Shown: positions 55,100-63,911, counted from the first letter of the stretch. The stretch is DNA of 64,000 nt from Erysipelotrichaceae bacterium (GCA_017428765.1 JAFRQF010000035.1:52416-116415); one strand, 5' to 3'. The notes: generated from the sequence alone by a model not told the origin. A program made the numbers and translations.

Positions 55100-55359
55100 A
55101 GAGACTATCTGCTCTGTTTAGAAAAAACCGTTATAGCGCAAAAATCTTAATTGACACTTACTGCTATTAAAGATAAGAGAAATTTAGAAAAATTCGTAAT
55201 TACGAAAAAAAGGAAATCAAAAATGATTATTAAGCGTGATAAATATTAAACCAACTGATCAATCACAGGGGTGACGATATGATTGAGCGGTTCACTCTTC
55301 CTCAACCAGCATCTAGGTTAAAACGACTTTTTCTCAATCTGCAACGACACATTGTGAGT

Positions 55360-55396
55360 GGACTGGTATGGAAAAGTATTAGTGGGTAATATAGCA
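55360..55396 (+). repeat. Direct repeat A, copy 2
   Basis: Second copy, 297 bases from the first. The DNA between holds no gene. An HTH-like remnant starts inside this copy. Confidence 0.85.
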
Positions 55397-55500
55397 ATGT
55401 CATAGCACCTTTTCAAAAGACCGGAAAAGAAATTGCTGAGAATTTAGGGATGGCTCCCACAAGCGTTTCCAGATATATTGAAATCCTTAAGGAAGGGTAG
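55390..55500 (+). pseudogene. Remnant of a helix-turn-helix regulator
   Basis: A 36-codon open stretch ending in TGKEIAENLGMAPTSVSRYI, which reads as a helix-turn-helix, and a stop. There is no start or ligand domain. It appears to be the 3' end of a lost regulator, starting within direct repeat A. Confidence 0.45.
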
Positions 55501-55628
55501 GAATAAAATCCTCCCTTTTTGGTATGAATACAGATATAATGTTATAAAGGATGATAAGAAAAATAGGAATGCTGAAGTGCTGAGATTATGGAGTGATCAA
55601 CAAACAAATAAGTAATTATCCAGTGTTG

Positions 55629-55683
55629 ATTAATCCTTCAACCTTGCACTAGGTTAAATCATTAATCCTTCAACCTTGCACTA
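55629..55683 (+). repeat. Direct repeat B, two copies
   Basis: Twenty-three exact bases, beginning ATTAATCCTTC and ending TTGCACTA, occur at 55629-55651 and 55661-55683, 32 bases apart. The second copy abuts the RlmD-like 3' fragment. Confidence 0.85.
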
Positions 55684-55685
55684 TA

Positions 55686-55829
55686 CATATCGAGACGGTA
55701 GTCTGCTTGAGCAACAAAAACGCCAGGTCGAAGGACTATGTTGAGATCGGTGTAGACGCTGAGGATTACTATCGTATCAAAGATAGTACCGGAACCGAAA
55801 AATGCAAAGGAGCGGCAGAGGATGAATAA
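55686..55829 (+). pseudogene. Second orphan 3' end of an RlmD-type methyltransferase gene
   Basis: A 47-codon open frame beginning HIETVVCLSNKNARSKDYVE and ending after DAEDYYRIKD, the pattern that closes many RlmD-type proteins of the Clostridia. No upstream part exists. It overlaps the alkD ATG by eight bases, so the fragment and alkD probably came together from a donor. Confidence 0.55.
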
Positions 55830-56511
55830 AACGGATCTGTACAGGAAATTGTATGCTCTTCAGGATCTGCAGTATCGTGATATTCAGATAAAGATTATCC
55901 CTACCATAAATCCGGAGTCTGTCATTGGAGTGCGAACCCCGGAGCTTAAGCGTTTAGCAAAAGATATTTTGAAGGCCGGGGATTATAATGGCTTTCTTGA
56001 AGAGCTGCCGCATAAGTATTTTGAAGAAAACCAGCTGCATGCTTTTATCATTTCCGGCATAAAGGATCTGGGTGAATGCATGGAGGAACTGGAGAAGTTT
56101 CTGCCTCATGTAGATAACTGGACTACGTGCGATCAGATGTCTCCGAAGATCTTCAGGAAGCACAAAGATGTGCTTTTTTCGCATATTAAAGAGTGGGTTA
56201 ATTCTGAAAAAACGTATGCCGTGAGATTCGGGGTGGGAATGCTTATGGAGCATTTCCTGGATGATGACTTTGATCCGCTTTATCCCGAACTGGTCGCAAA
56301 GCTTAGAAGTGAGGAATATTACGTCAATATGATGATCGCCTGGTATTTTGCAACCGCTCTCGCAAAGCAGTATGAAAGCATTCTTCCATTTATTGAGGAG
56401 AAGAGGCTTGATGACTGGACACATAACAAAGCTATACAGAAAAGCCTGGAAAGCAGAAGAATTACAGAGGAACAAAAGCTGTATTTGAAATCCTTGAAAG
56501 TTGTTCGGTAA
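55822..56511 (+). CDS. AlkD-like DNA alkylation repair protein
   Basis: A 229-residue all-helical protein of the AlkC/AlkD HEAT-repeat glycosylase family, which removes bulky or cationic N-alkyl bases. IGVRTPELKRLAKDI, HVDNWTTCDQMSPK and the later YYVNMMIAWYFATALAK with DDWTHNKAIQKSLES are typical. GGAGCGG precedes the ATG by about ten bases. It lies in the accessory region right after an RlmD-end fragment, so horizontal origin is likely. Confidence 0.9.
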   Translation: MNKTDLYRKLYALQDLQYRDIQIKIIPTINPESVIGVRTPELKRLAKDILKAGDYNGFLEELPHKYFEENQLHAFIISGIKDLGECMEELEKFLPHVDNWTTCDQMSPKIFRKHKDVLFSHIKEWVNSEKTYAVRFGVGMLMEHFLDDDFDPLYPELVAKLRSEEYYVNMMIAWYFATALAKQYESILPFIEEKRLDDWTHNKAIQKSLESRRITEEQKLYLKSLKVVR

Positions 56512-56568
56512 TGCTGCCATTATTGCGAGCAAAAAAGGTAATGATGACCAGCAGTTACAGGTTTAAAC

Positions 56569-56603
56569 AGAGACTCTGACTGTTGCTCGGCCAGAGTCTC
56601 TTT
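56569..56603 (+). terminator. Terminator after alkD
   Basis: 10-bp stem AGAGACTCTG/CAGAGTCTCT, 13-base loop; the tail has only TTTG. Confidence 0.6.
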
Positions 56604-56610
56604 GAATATT

Positions 56611-56685
56611 GAAGAAACGGTAGGAAACTTCATGATTAATCATGAAATATTGGAACATGGCGTTATGAATCTGAAGAAACGGTAG
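56611..56685 (+). repeat. Short direct repeat GAAGAAACGGTAG
   Basis: Thirteen exact bases at 56611-56623 and 56673-56685, 62 bases apart, in the gene-free stretch after alkD. Confidence 0.7.
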
Positions 56686-56841
56686 TATTATCGAAAGCAT
56701 GAATCAATAACTGTTTTCCAGAAAAAATACGCTAAACATGTGGCTGATCAGATTCTGTTATCACAAAAGGATATCGGTAATGCAGGAAAGCTGAAGCATT
56801 ACCCTGTATATATGCTTCCTTTTATTCTGGAAGAACTATAA
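56686..56841 (+). pseudogene. Unidentified coding remnant
   Basis: An open stretch of 51 codons with no start, reading for example KYAKHVADQILLSQKDIG and ending PFILEEL before the stop. The amino-acid composition looks protein-like, but I cannot name a family. The rest of 56842-57032 shows nothing I can support. Confidence 0.3.
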
Positions 56842-57032
56842 AAAGACGCATAAGGAAACTAAGCAGTGGCTTTGGAATTGAATGATGGATATTCGGTTGC
56901 TCAGGCGGACAACCGTCGAAACGATATGCCTGCTGATACGCAAATGAAAAAAGTAAAATAAAATATGACAAAGGGTTTCGTTTAGTCCGATAAGAACCAA
57001 ACGGATCTTTTTGTTTTTGGAGCCTTCTCAAA

Positions 57033-57066
57033 ATCGGTCAACGGACTTATGATGAAATTGACCGAT
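57033..57066 (+). promoter_or_regulatory. Inverted repeat operator upstream of the TetR gene
   Basis: Perfect 9-bp arms ATCGGTCAA (57033-57041) and TTGACCGAT (57058-57066). Between them lies TATGAT (57048-57053), a plausible -10 with TTCTCA 17 bases upstream. A TetR dimer bound here would block the promoter, so autoregulation is likely. Confidence 0.6.
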
Positions 57067-57086
57067 GCGGTTAACAGAGGTAAAAG

Positions 57087-57728
57087 ATGAATCCTAAGTT
57101 TTTTTCACTTTCTGAAGAAAAACGGGAAGCGATCCTGAATGCCGGTTTTCACGTGTTTTCGCAGAATTCATACAAAAAGAGTCCGATGAGTGAGATCGCA
57201 GATGCTGCAGGCATCAGCAAAGCGCTTCTTTTTCATTACTTCCATAACAAGAAGGAGCTCTATCTCTTCTTATGGGATACCTGCTGTAAGGCGATGGTTG
57301 AAGAAATGACAAGAAGCGGAGCTTATGAACAGACTGATCTTTTCGGAAGCATGGATTACGGCATGAAAGCGAAGCTTCGGCTCATGAGACAGTATCCGGA
57401 TATCGGCATTTTTGCAGTCCGTGCTTTTTATGAAAAAGATCCGGAAGTCAGTGCAGACATTCAAAACAGTATGGGGCAGTATCTGAATGCCCATGCGGCA
57501 AAGAAACTGCAGAAACTCGATCCGGAAGACTTCATTCCGGGCATCGATCTTTCATTGATGTATAAGGAGATGTATTGGGCCTCCGAAGGCTGTCTTTGGG
57601 AATACATACAGCGGGGATACATTAATGTTGATGCCATGGAGAAGGACTTTAGGAAGCTGCTGGAATTCTGGAAATCGGTCTATCTGAGAAAAAACCGGGA
57701 GACAGCAGATGAAAGAGATGCGATCTGA
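57087..57728 (+). CDS. TetR-family transcriptional regulator
   Basis: A 213-residue regulator. The N-terminal HTH is typical: REAILNAGFHVFSQNSYKKS, then SEIADAAGISKALLFHYFHNKKELYLFLWD. The C-terminal ligand domain is divergent, so the inducer is unknown. AGAGG precedes the ATG, and a perfect inverted repeat overlaps its promoter. It is followed after 24 bases by a membrane methyltransferase-like gene, its probable target. Confidence 0.93.
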   Translation: MNPKFFSLSEEKREAILNAGFHVFSQNSYKKSPMSEIADAAGISKALLFHYFHNKKELYLFLWDTCCKAMVEEMTRSGAYEQTDLFGSMDYGMKAKLRLMRQYPDIGIFAVRAFYEKDPEVSADIQNSMGQYLNAHAAKKLQKLDPEDFIPGIDLSLMYKEMYWASEGCLWEYIQRGYINVDAMEKDFRKLLEFWKSVYLRKNRETADERDAI

Positions 57729-57752
57729 TCCATTCTTTTGAGGAGAACATAC

Positions 57753-58424
57753 ATGAATAAGGAATTGTTTACAAAAGCGATATCCAGATTTCTGGCAGGC
57801 GTAGTACTTGTTGCAGCTTTGTTATTTCTTCCGGCAGGAACGTGGAACTATCCGCAAGCCTGGCTGGTGATGGGTATCTTGTTTGTTCCGATGTTCATTG
57901 CCGGGATCATTATGCTTAAAAAGAATCCGGAACTTCTGAAAAAACGTTTGAACGCAAAGGAAGAAGAAACGGAGCAGCGACAGGTCATCCTGTTGAGCGG
58001 GATCATGTTTCTGGCCGCCTTCATTTCGGCCGGATTGAGTTTTCGCTATCAATGGCTGATGCTTTCTTTTTCGGCCAGTATCATTGCGGCGATCGTTTTC
58101 CTGATTGCTTATGCCTTATATGCGGAGGTCTTGCGGGAAAATACCTATCTTTCCAGGACGATCGAAGTTCAGGAAGGCCAGAAGGTGATCGATACCGGAC
58201 TCTATGGGATCGTCCGGCATCCGATGTATATGGTAACAGTCCTCCTGTTTCTTGCCATGCCGCTGGTGTTAGGATCGTTGATCTCTTTTGCTGTCATGCT
58301 GTTGTATATTCCGATCATTGTAAAACGGATCCGCAATGAAGAACTGGTCCTGGCAAATGGGCTTCCCGGATACATCGAATATATGGAGAAAGTAAAGTAC
58401 AGACTGGTCCCTTTTATCTGGTAA
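57753..58424 (+). CDS. Isoprenylcysteine carboxyl methyltransferase-like membrane protein
   Basis: A 223-residue membrane protein with about five helices. The C-terminal motif TGLYGIVRHPMYMVTVLLFL and the later EELVLANGLPGYIEYMEKVKYR define the ICMT/PEMT-like methyltransferase family, which uses SAM at the membrane. The true substrate in bacteria of this group is generally unknown. GAGGAG precedes ATG 57753; a TTG further up is unlikely. It is co-transcribed with the TetR gene. Confidence 0.85.
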   Translation: MNKELFTKAISRFLAGVVLVAALLFLPAGTWNYPQAWLVMGILFVPMFIAGIIMLKKNPELLKKRLNAKEEETEQRQVILLSGIMFLAAFISAGLSFRYQWLMLSFSASIIAAIVFLIAYALYAEVLRENTYLSRTIEVQEGQKVIDTGLYGIVRHPMYMVTVLLFLAMPLVLGSLISFAVMLLYIPIIVKRIRNEELVLANGLPGYIEYMEKVKYRLVPFIW

Positions 58425-58570
58425 AGACAGATCAGACAAGTATTACTCAGGTTTTGTTGCGTTCAGACAAGACCTTTTTATTTGTTTTCTATGAGAACAG
58501 ATGAATAAGAGTTCAATATGCTTGTTTCGGTACAACGTAATATATCTCATGATGAAAGAACTTCTTTGAC

Positions 58571-58606
58571 ACTCCGCACGGCTAAAGCCATGGGATTCTT
58601 GCTTCG
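58571..58606 (+). mobile_element. Possible IS200/IS605-type right-end remnant
   Basis: CACGGCTAAAGCCATGGGATTC forms an imperfect hairpin CACGGC/GCCATG with the GGGATTC that commonly closes IS605-type elements. No transposase or TnpB gene is present. The rest of 58425-58779 shows no gene. Confidence 0.3.
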
Positions 58607-58779
58607 CTGATGACCGCGATTCGTCCGAAGACTTACCGACTTACAAGATCTCCGCAAGCGTACTCGTATATCGAACTTGAAAAACAGGAGCGTTACGAAA
58701 ACAGGCAGATGGTTTATCATTGAAATAAGAAGAACAGTTTGTCCTGGTCTATTTGTGACAAATGCAGAGAGGCAAAAAG

Positions 58780-59199
58780 ATGAGCGAACTGAAATTCAAA
58801 TATGTGCGTATCCAAGGAAAAGAACTGGCGAAAAACACCATGTATGCCAAAGGCATCTTTTCCATGTGCTGGCAGCTGATACAGGACGATGTGATGATCG
58901 AAGAAGATGCGGAACTCTTCAAGGAGATCGATGACTGGTTTGCCCACAATCTTCCCTGGCCGCCTCAGTGTAAGAACAGAGAACCGGTCGTCTGCTGGTT
59001 CAAAACGGAAAATTCCCAAGAGATGATGAAGATGATCCGGCCGGCCTTATGGCTTCTGGAACGCTATGATCACCCGTATTATCTTGTCTATACCAATTCG
59101 CCCGGAGAGATCGTCTACGAAGATAAATACCAGGTCGCGACAAAGACGGACGGCTATCTGCAGATCGAAGAACTGCAGGAATCCTGGTCACCGGAATGA
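58780..59199 (+). CDS. Conserved protein of unknown function
   Basis: A 139-residue cytosolic protein with WFAHNLPWPPQCKN and VCWFKTENSQEMMKMI, then a C-terminal YTNSPGEIVYEDKYQVA. I recall proteins with the same LPxPP and YEDxxQV pattern as conserved hypotheticals in several phyla, with no function assigned. ATG 58780 is preferred over 58762 because GAGAGGC precedes it at a suitable gap. It marks the return from accessory to ordinary sequence. Confidence 0.7.
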   Translation: MSELKFKYVRIQGKELAKNTMYAKGIFSMCWQLIQDDVMIEEDAELFKEIDDWFAHNLPWPPQCKNREPVVCWFKTENSQEMMKMIRPALWLLERYDHPYYLVYTNSPGEIVYEDKYQVATKTDGYLQIEELQESWSPE

Positions 59200-59244
59200 C
59201 GTATTGAGATTAGTAACTCATATCACATCGATATCTTATTCAAC

Positions 59245-59266
59245 AGGTACCATCGGTACCTTTTTT
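59245..59266 (+). terminator. Terminator after the unknown gene
   Basis: GGTACC, loop ATC, GGTACC, then six T. Confidence 0.75.
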
Positions 59267-59343
59267 CAAGGCTTTCAGATAGAGATCCTTTATATCGTTT
59301 TTAGTGTAGAATTATGGTTAAGGTTTATAAGGAGGGCATTAAG

Positions 59344-60672
59344 ATGCGAGATATGACAAAGGGTTCGCCATTTTCTCATCTGTGGCATTATGCGCTTCCT
59401 TTACTGCTGGCAAACTGGCTGCAGCTTGCCTATAATGCGATCGATTCGATCATTGCCGGCCGCTTTATCGGCCAGAACGCTCTGGCAGCGGAAGGCATTG
59501 CCGCACCGGTGATGAATCTTGTCATATTGTCGATCTCCGGGCTCTGTATCGGGGCAGGCATCCTGATGTCGGAAAGCTTCGGCGCAAAGAAGATGGACCA
59601 ACTTCGAAAGACTATAGCTGTCGCGCTTTCTTCGGGTATCGTGATCTCTTTGATCATCGCTTCAGGCGGTATCATCTTTTCCGATGCGATACTTCGTTTT
59701 TTGGAAGTGCCGGCAGATATCTATGACATCACAAAAACCTATCTTAGGATCACTTTTATCGGTGCACCTTTTACATTTACCTATAATGCTCTGGCGGCTG
59801 CCATGAAAAGTGTCGGTGATTCCAAGACACCTTTGCGTTTTCTGGCGTTCTGTTCGATACTGAACGCCATTCTGGACCTGATCCTTCTTGGGATCTTCCA
59901 TCGGGGCATCTTTACTTCGGCCGCAACCACTGTCTTTGCGGAAGCGGCATCTGCGCTGCTGGCGATCTTCTATATGATACATAAGACTCCGGAACTGGTG
60001 CCAAGCAGGGAAGAATGGACCTATGAGCCGGCAATCTTTAAAAAAGTCGTTTCTTATGGTGCACCGACCGCGCTTCAGCAGGCTATCCAGCCTATAGGCA
60101 AGCTTCTCATACAGTCGCAAGTCAATATGTTAGGTGTATCTTCGATCGCCGCTTTCCATGCCGTTACCAAAGCGGATGATTTTGCCTGCATCCCGGAACA
60201 GGGGATCTCTTCTTCCATTTCCACCTACATCGCACAGAACAACGGTGCCGGAAAAAGAGAAAGGATCCGCAAAGGGTTCTTTACGGGTATCGCAATGGAA
60301 CTAAGCTATGGCATATTTATCGCTATTGTCACATTCCTTTTCAGGAAGCAGATCGTTTCTTTGTTCATAACGGGCACAGCTGCCGATATGGTGATCGCCG
60401 AAGGAGCAAAGTATCTTTCCATCATGGCGTTCTTCTATCTCTGGCCGGCGATGACCAATGGCTTTCAAGGCTATTTCCGTGGCATGGGACGCATGAAGAT
60501 GACGATCTTGGGTACGACTTCCCAGATCTCGATACGCACTTTATTTACGATACTGCTGGCTCAGAAAATGGGCATACAGGGAATTGCGTATGCTTCGATG
60601 ATCGGCTGGAGTGCGATGCTGTTGTTTGAAGTGCCGATCGCTTTGCATGAATTATCGGATATGAAGGAATAA
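59344..60672 (+). CDS. MATE-family efflux transporter
   Basis: A 442-residue, twelve-helix membrane antiporter. LPLLLANWLQLAYNAIDSIIAGRFIGQNALAAEG near the N terminus is the MATE signature, and the second half repeats it with GAPTALQQAIQPIGKLLIQSQ. It likely exports cationic drugs or metabolites with Na+ or H+. AAGGAGG lies nine bases before ATG 59344, which is preferred over an upstream ATG at 59314. TAGAAT lies at 59307-59312. A methyltransferase gene follows after five bases. Confidence 0.93.
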   Translation: MRDMTKGSPFSHLWHYALPLLLANWLQLAYNAIDSIIAGRFIGQNALAAEGIAAPVMNLVILSISGLCIGAGILMSESFGAKKMDQLRKTIAVALSSGIVISLIIASGGIIFSDAILRFLEVPADIYDITKTYLRITFIGAPFTFTYNALAAAMKSVGDSKTPLRFLAFCSILNAILDLILLGIFHRGIFTSAATTVFAEAASALLAIFYMIHKTPELVPSREEWTYEPAIFKKVVSYGAPTALQQAIQPIGKLLIQSQVNMLGVSSIAAFHAVTKADDFACIPEQGISSSISTYIAQNNGAGKRERIRKGFFTGIAMELSYGIFIAIVTFLFRKQIVSLFITGTAADMVIAEGAKYLSIMAFFYLWPAMTNGFQGYFRGMGRMKMTILGTTSQISIRTLFTILLAQKMGIQGIAYASMIGWSAMLLFEVPIALHELSDMKE

Positions 60673-60677
60673 GACCT

Positions 60678-61430
60678 GTGAAGAATTATCAGGAACACAA
60701 CTCAAAAATGTTCGACCGTTGGAACGCGAATGGCTGGAGGTGGGGCCAGGGGATCGATCATGAGACCTATGAAAAAGCACTTCATGGCGATTATGCGATC
60801 TATCTGACACCGACCAGGAAAGTCCCTGAAGACTGGCTTGGTGATATCAAAGGAAAACAGATCCTCGGACTGGCAGCCGGTGGCGGTCAGCAGATGCCTA
60901 TATTGTCGGCACTGGGCGGAATATGTACGCTCGTGGATCTTTCTGATTCGCAGCTTCGAAGCGATGAGCTCATTGCCAAGCGGGAAGGCTATGACATCAG
61001 GCTTATCAAAGCTGATATGTCAAAGCCTCTTCCTTTTAAAGATGAAAGCTTCGATCTGATCATCCACCCGGTCTCCAACTGTTATGTGAAAGATGTTCTG
61101 TCGATCTGGAAAGAATGCTATCGCGTCCTGAAACATGGCGGAAGGCTTTTGTCAGGGACCGATCACTATATCAATTACATCGTTGATGAAAGAGAAGAAA
61201 GGATCATCAATTCTCTGCCGTTTGATCCTTTAGTCAATAAAGAACAGGAAAAACAGCTTTTGGATACGGATTCCGGTTATCAGTTTTCCCATACGCTGGA
61301 AGAACAGATCACCGGACAGTTAAAAGCGGGATTCATTTTAAAAGATCTGTACGAAGACAGCAATGGCGAAGGAAGACTTCATGATCTTCATATCCCGACC
61401 ATGCTGGCGATCTTATCGGAAAAGAAATAG
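60678..61430 (+). CDS. Class I SAM-dependent methyltransferase
   Basis: A 250-residue methyltransferase of the UbiE-like group. Motif I is ILGLAAGGGQQMPIL near residue 60, the acidic end of beta-2 is LVDLSDSQL, and ADMSKPLPFKDESFDLIIHPVS is motif II/III. It starts at GTG 60678, five bases after the MATE gene. The substrate is unknown; co-transcription with an exporter could mean small-molecule modification and export. Confidence 0.88.
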   Translation: MKNYQEHNSKMFDRWNANGWRWGQGIDHETYEKALHGDYAIYLTPTRKVPEDWLGDIKGKQILGLAAGGGQQMPILSALGGICTLVDLSDSQLRSDELIAKREGYDIRLIKADMSKPLPFKDESFDLIIHPVSNCYVKDVLSIWKECYRVLKHGGRLLSGTDHYINYIVDEREERIINSLPFDPLVNKEQEKQLLDTDSGYQFSHTLEEQITGQLKAGFILKDLYEDSNGEGRLHDLHIPTMLAILSEKK

Positions 61431-61442
61431 AGGTATATTTTA

Positions 61443-63005
61443 ATGTGGTACGATGAGGCGATATTTTATCATATCTATCCTTTGGGGCTTTGTGGAGCAC
61501 CAAAGATCAATGAATACAAAGATCCGGTCAACAGGTTCAGGATGCTTGAACCATGGATCGATCACATAAAAAAGACAGGTTTCAATGCCTTATATATCGG
61601 TCCCTTATTTGAATCAGTGGGACATGGCTATGAGACAAGTGACTACCGCAAAGCGGACAGCCGACTTGGTAGCAATGAAGATCTGAAACACTTCGTAAAA
61701 TATTGCCATGATGAAGACATCAAGGTGATCTTTGACGGTGTTTTCAATCATACCGGCAGGGACTTCTTTGCTTTTAAAGACATCCGTGAAAACCGAGAAA
61801 ACAGCCGATTCTTGAATTGGTATGTCAATGTGAATCTGTATGGAAACAATTCATATAATGACGGTTTTTCATATGATACCTGGGGCGGCTATGATCTTCT
61901 TGCCAAACTGAATCTGAAGAACCCGGAAGTCGTCGATTATCATATCGATACGGTCCGTTTCTGGATCGAAGAATTCGATATCGACGGGATACGTCTGGAT
62001 GCGGCGGATGTGCTGGACTTTGATTTCATGAGACGTCTTCGCTATGAGACGGATCATATGAAAGAAGACTTCTTTCTGATGGGAGAAGTCATACACGGTC
62101 AATACAATAACTGGGTCAATGATCAGATGCTTCATTCGGTGACAAACTATGCCATGCATAAAGGTTTTTATTCCTCGCACAACGATCACAACTACTTCGA
62201 ACTGGCACATACGGTGAGACGCGATTTTGAGATGTGCGGAAACAATGCCTACCGTCTGTATCAGTTCTTAGACAATCACGATGTCGAGCGCATCGCTTCC
62301 AAGATCGCAGACAGAAACAATCTGTATCCGCTCTTCGTACTCCTTTATACCTTACCGGGAATACCGTCGATCTATTACGGATCGGAATTTGCCATCGAAG
62401 GAAAAAAAGAGAGGTATTCCGATGATTCGTTAAGGCCTTGTCTTGACCTTGAGGAAATGATCGCAAAGGAAAGTTTCTATCCTTCCTTGCTGAAGAAGCT
62501 TTCTGAGATCCGGAACGATCATAAGGCGCTCATCTACGGCCCTTATAATCAGTTACATCTGACGACGGAAGTCTTCTGTTTTGAAAGAGGGGATGTGATC
62601 ATCGTTTCCAACAACTGCGATCGGATGATATCATTTGATATAGAAAAAGACGGAAGATATGAGGATGCCCTGAGCGGAAGATCCTTTGTATCGGAATATG
62701 GACGTCTGTCTCTGTCCGTGGAAGGTCATGATGCCATGATCCTGGTGCCTGCAGACGGAGAAAAGAAAGACTATGAACCACTCCTACGTCCGAAACTTCA
62801 AATAGAAAAGGAAAGTTTTGATAACAAGGTCCCTGAGATACGGATAGCGGAGAAACCGTATGAGGAAATGTCTGTTGAGGAACTGCAATCGGCGATCCTG
62901 GCCAAAATGAAAGCCAACAGTCCTTTGAATGACCGTATGATCAAAGATGTTACGGAAAACGTATATCGCGATTCTTTGCTGAACTGGGTAAAGAGCTTCA
63001 GATAG
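61443..63005 (+). CDS. GH13 alpha-amylase family glycoside hydrolase
   Basis: A 520-residue intracellular protein with no signal peptide. The (beta/alpha)8 motifs are VIFDGVFNHTGRDF, DGIRLDAADVLDF with the nucleophile Asp, LMGEVIHGQYNNW with the acid/base Glu, and FLDNHDVERIAS with the third Asp. The final ~60 residues after the barrel and beta domain (YEEMSVEELQSAILAKMKA onward) form a helical tail. The substrate is likely a maltooligosaccharide or related alpha-glucan. AGAGG precedes the ATG. Confidence 0.92.
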   Translation: MWYDEAIFYHIYPLGLCGAPKINEYKDPVNRFRMLEPWIDHIKKTGFNALYIGPLFESVGHGYETSDYRKADSRLGSNEDLKHFVKYCHDEDIKVIFDGVFNHTGRDFFAFKDIRENRENSRFLNWYVNVNLYGNNSYNDGFSYDTWGGYDLLAKLNLKNPEVVDYHIDTVRFWIEEFDIDGIRLDAADVLDFDFMRRLRYETDHMKEDFFLMGEVIHGQYNNWVNDQMLHSVTNYAMHKGFYSSHNDHNYFELAHTVRRDFEMCGNNAYRLYQFLDNHDVERIASKIADRNNLYPLFVLLYTLPGIPSIYYGSEFAIEGKKERYSDDSLRPCLDLEEMIAKESFYPSLLKKLSEIRNDHKALIYGPYNQLHLTTEVFCFERGDVIIVSNNCDRMISFDIEKDGRYEDALSGRSFVSEYGRLSLSVEGHDAMILVPADGEKKDYEPLLRPKLQIEKESFDNKVPEIRIAEKPYEEMSVEELQSAILAKMKANSPLNDRMIKDVTENVYRDSLLNWVKSFR

Positions 63006-63018
63006 AAAGAGAGAAAGA

Positions 63019-63378
63019 ATGAAAAAGATCGAAGAAATGAGTGACCGGGAACTTCTCGAAGAACTGGTCAGAGAAAAACGTTTTAATGATGTTGTACAAT
63101 GGATCGCCATGGGACTCGTCGTCGCACTTCTTGTCTTCATCTATATACAGATCGGTAAATACGCTCCGTTATTCTCAGACCTGATCAACAGGACAAACCA
63201 GCTGATGTCCGACCTGGAAAACACCAGCTCGCAGGTCAACGAACTGGTCGCTTCGGTGAATGACGGTTCGATCGAAAAGCTGAAGAACATCATCGACCAG
63301 CTCAATGACGGATCGATCGATAAGCTGAAGGAACTCATCGAGAACCTCAGCAGCATCATGTCACTGTTCAAAAGATAG
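63019..63378 (+). CDS. Small membrane-anchored helical protein
   Basis: A 119-residue protein with one hydrophobic helix at about residues 25-44, preceded by a charged helix. The outer part ends in two near-identical repeats, NDGSIEKLKNIIDQL and NDGSIDKLKELIENL. The tail is probably a coiled coil. The function is not recognised. It is 13 bases after the GH13 gene and nine before bcp, with AGAGAG before the ATG. Confidence 0.65.
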   Translation: MKKIEEMSDRELLEELVREKRFNDVVQWIAMGLVVALLVFIYIQIGKYAPLFSDLINRTNQLMSDLENTSSQVNELVASVNDGSIEKLKNIIDQLNDGSIDKLKELIENLSSIMSLFKR

Positions 63379-63387
63379 GAGGATTGT

Positions 63388-63840
63388 ATGTTAGAGATCG
63401 GAATCAAAGCACCGGAGTTTTCTTTGCCTGACCAGAACGGGCAGATGCATTCTTTGAAAGACTATAAGGGAAAGAAAGTCGTACTGTATTTCTACCCGAA
63501 GGACATGACTTCTGGCTGCAGCAAGCAGGCCTGCCGTTTTGCGGAGCTCTATCCGCAGTTCAGGGAAAAGGATGCCGTCATACTCGGTGTCAGCAAGGAT
63601 TCTGTTTCTTCTCATAAGAAATTCGAGGAGAAATTCGGATTACCGTTCACGATCCTTTCCGATCCTGAACAGGAAGTCATCAAAGCTTACGATGTCCTCA
63701 AAGAAAAATCCATGTACGGCAGAAAATACATGGGCGTAGTCAGATCGACCTATCTGATCGATGAAAAGGGAAAGATCGCCAAGGCATTCGGCAATGTCAA
63801 AGCGACCGAGAATCCGGATCAGATGTTGAATGAGATATGA
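63388..63840 (+). CDS. bcp: Thiol peroxidase, Bcp/PrxQ type
   Basis: A 150-residue cytosolic peroxiredoxin that reduces peroxides. FSLPDQNGQMHSL opens the fold, the peroxidatic Cys is in DMTSGCSKQACRF with the resolving Cys five residues later, and STYLIDEKGKIAK follows. Length is normal. AGGAGG precedes the ATG. Confidence 0.95.
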   Translation: MLEIGIKAPEFSLPDQNGQMHSLKDYKGKKVVLYFYPKDMTSGCSKQACRFAELYPQFREKDAVILGVSKDSVSSHKKFEEKFGLPFTILSDPEQEVIKAYDVLKEKSMYGRKYMGVVRSTYLIDEKGKIAKAFGNVKATENPDQMLNEI

Positions 63841-63843
63841 AAA

Positions 63844-63911
63844 AAACCGCTTCAAGCGGTTTCAGCTTGTTGACAAACCCGCAGTATCTGAATGATCTGC
63901 GGGTTTTCTTT
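63844..63911 (+). terminator. Two hairpins after bcp
   Basis: AAACCGC/GCGGTTT (63844-63862) has no T tail. AAACCCGCAG/CTGCGGGTTT (63875-63906) is followed by TCTTTT and is the likely terminator. Confidence 0.75.

Noticed and set aside
55629..55683. CRISPR array
   Set aside because: Only two repeats with a 9-base spacer and no cas genes.
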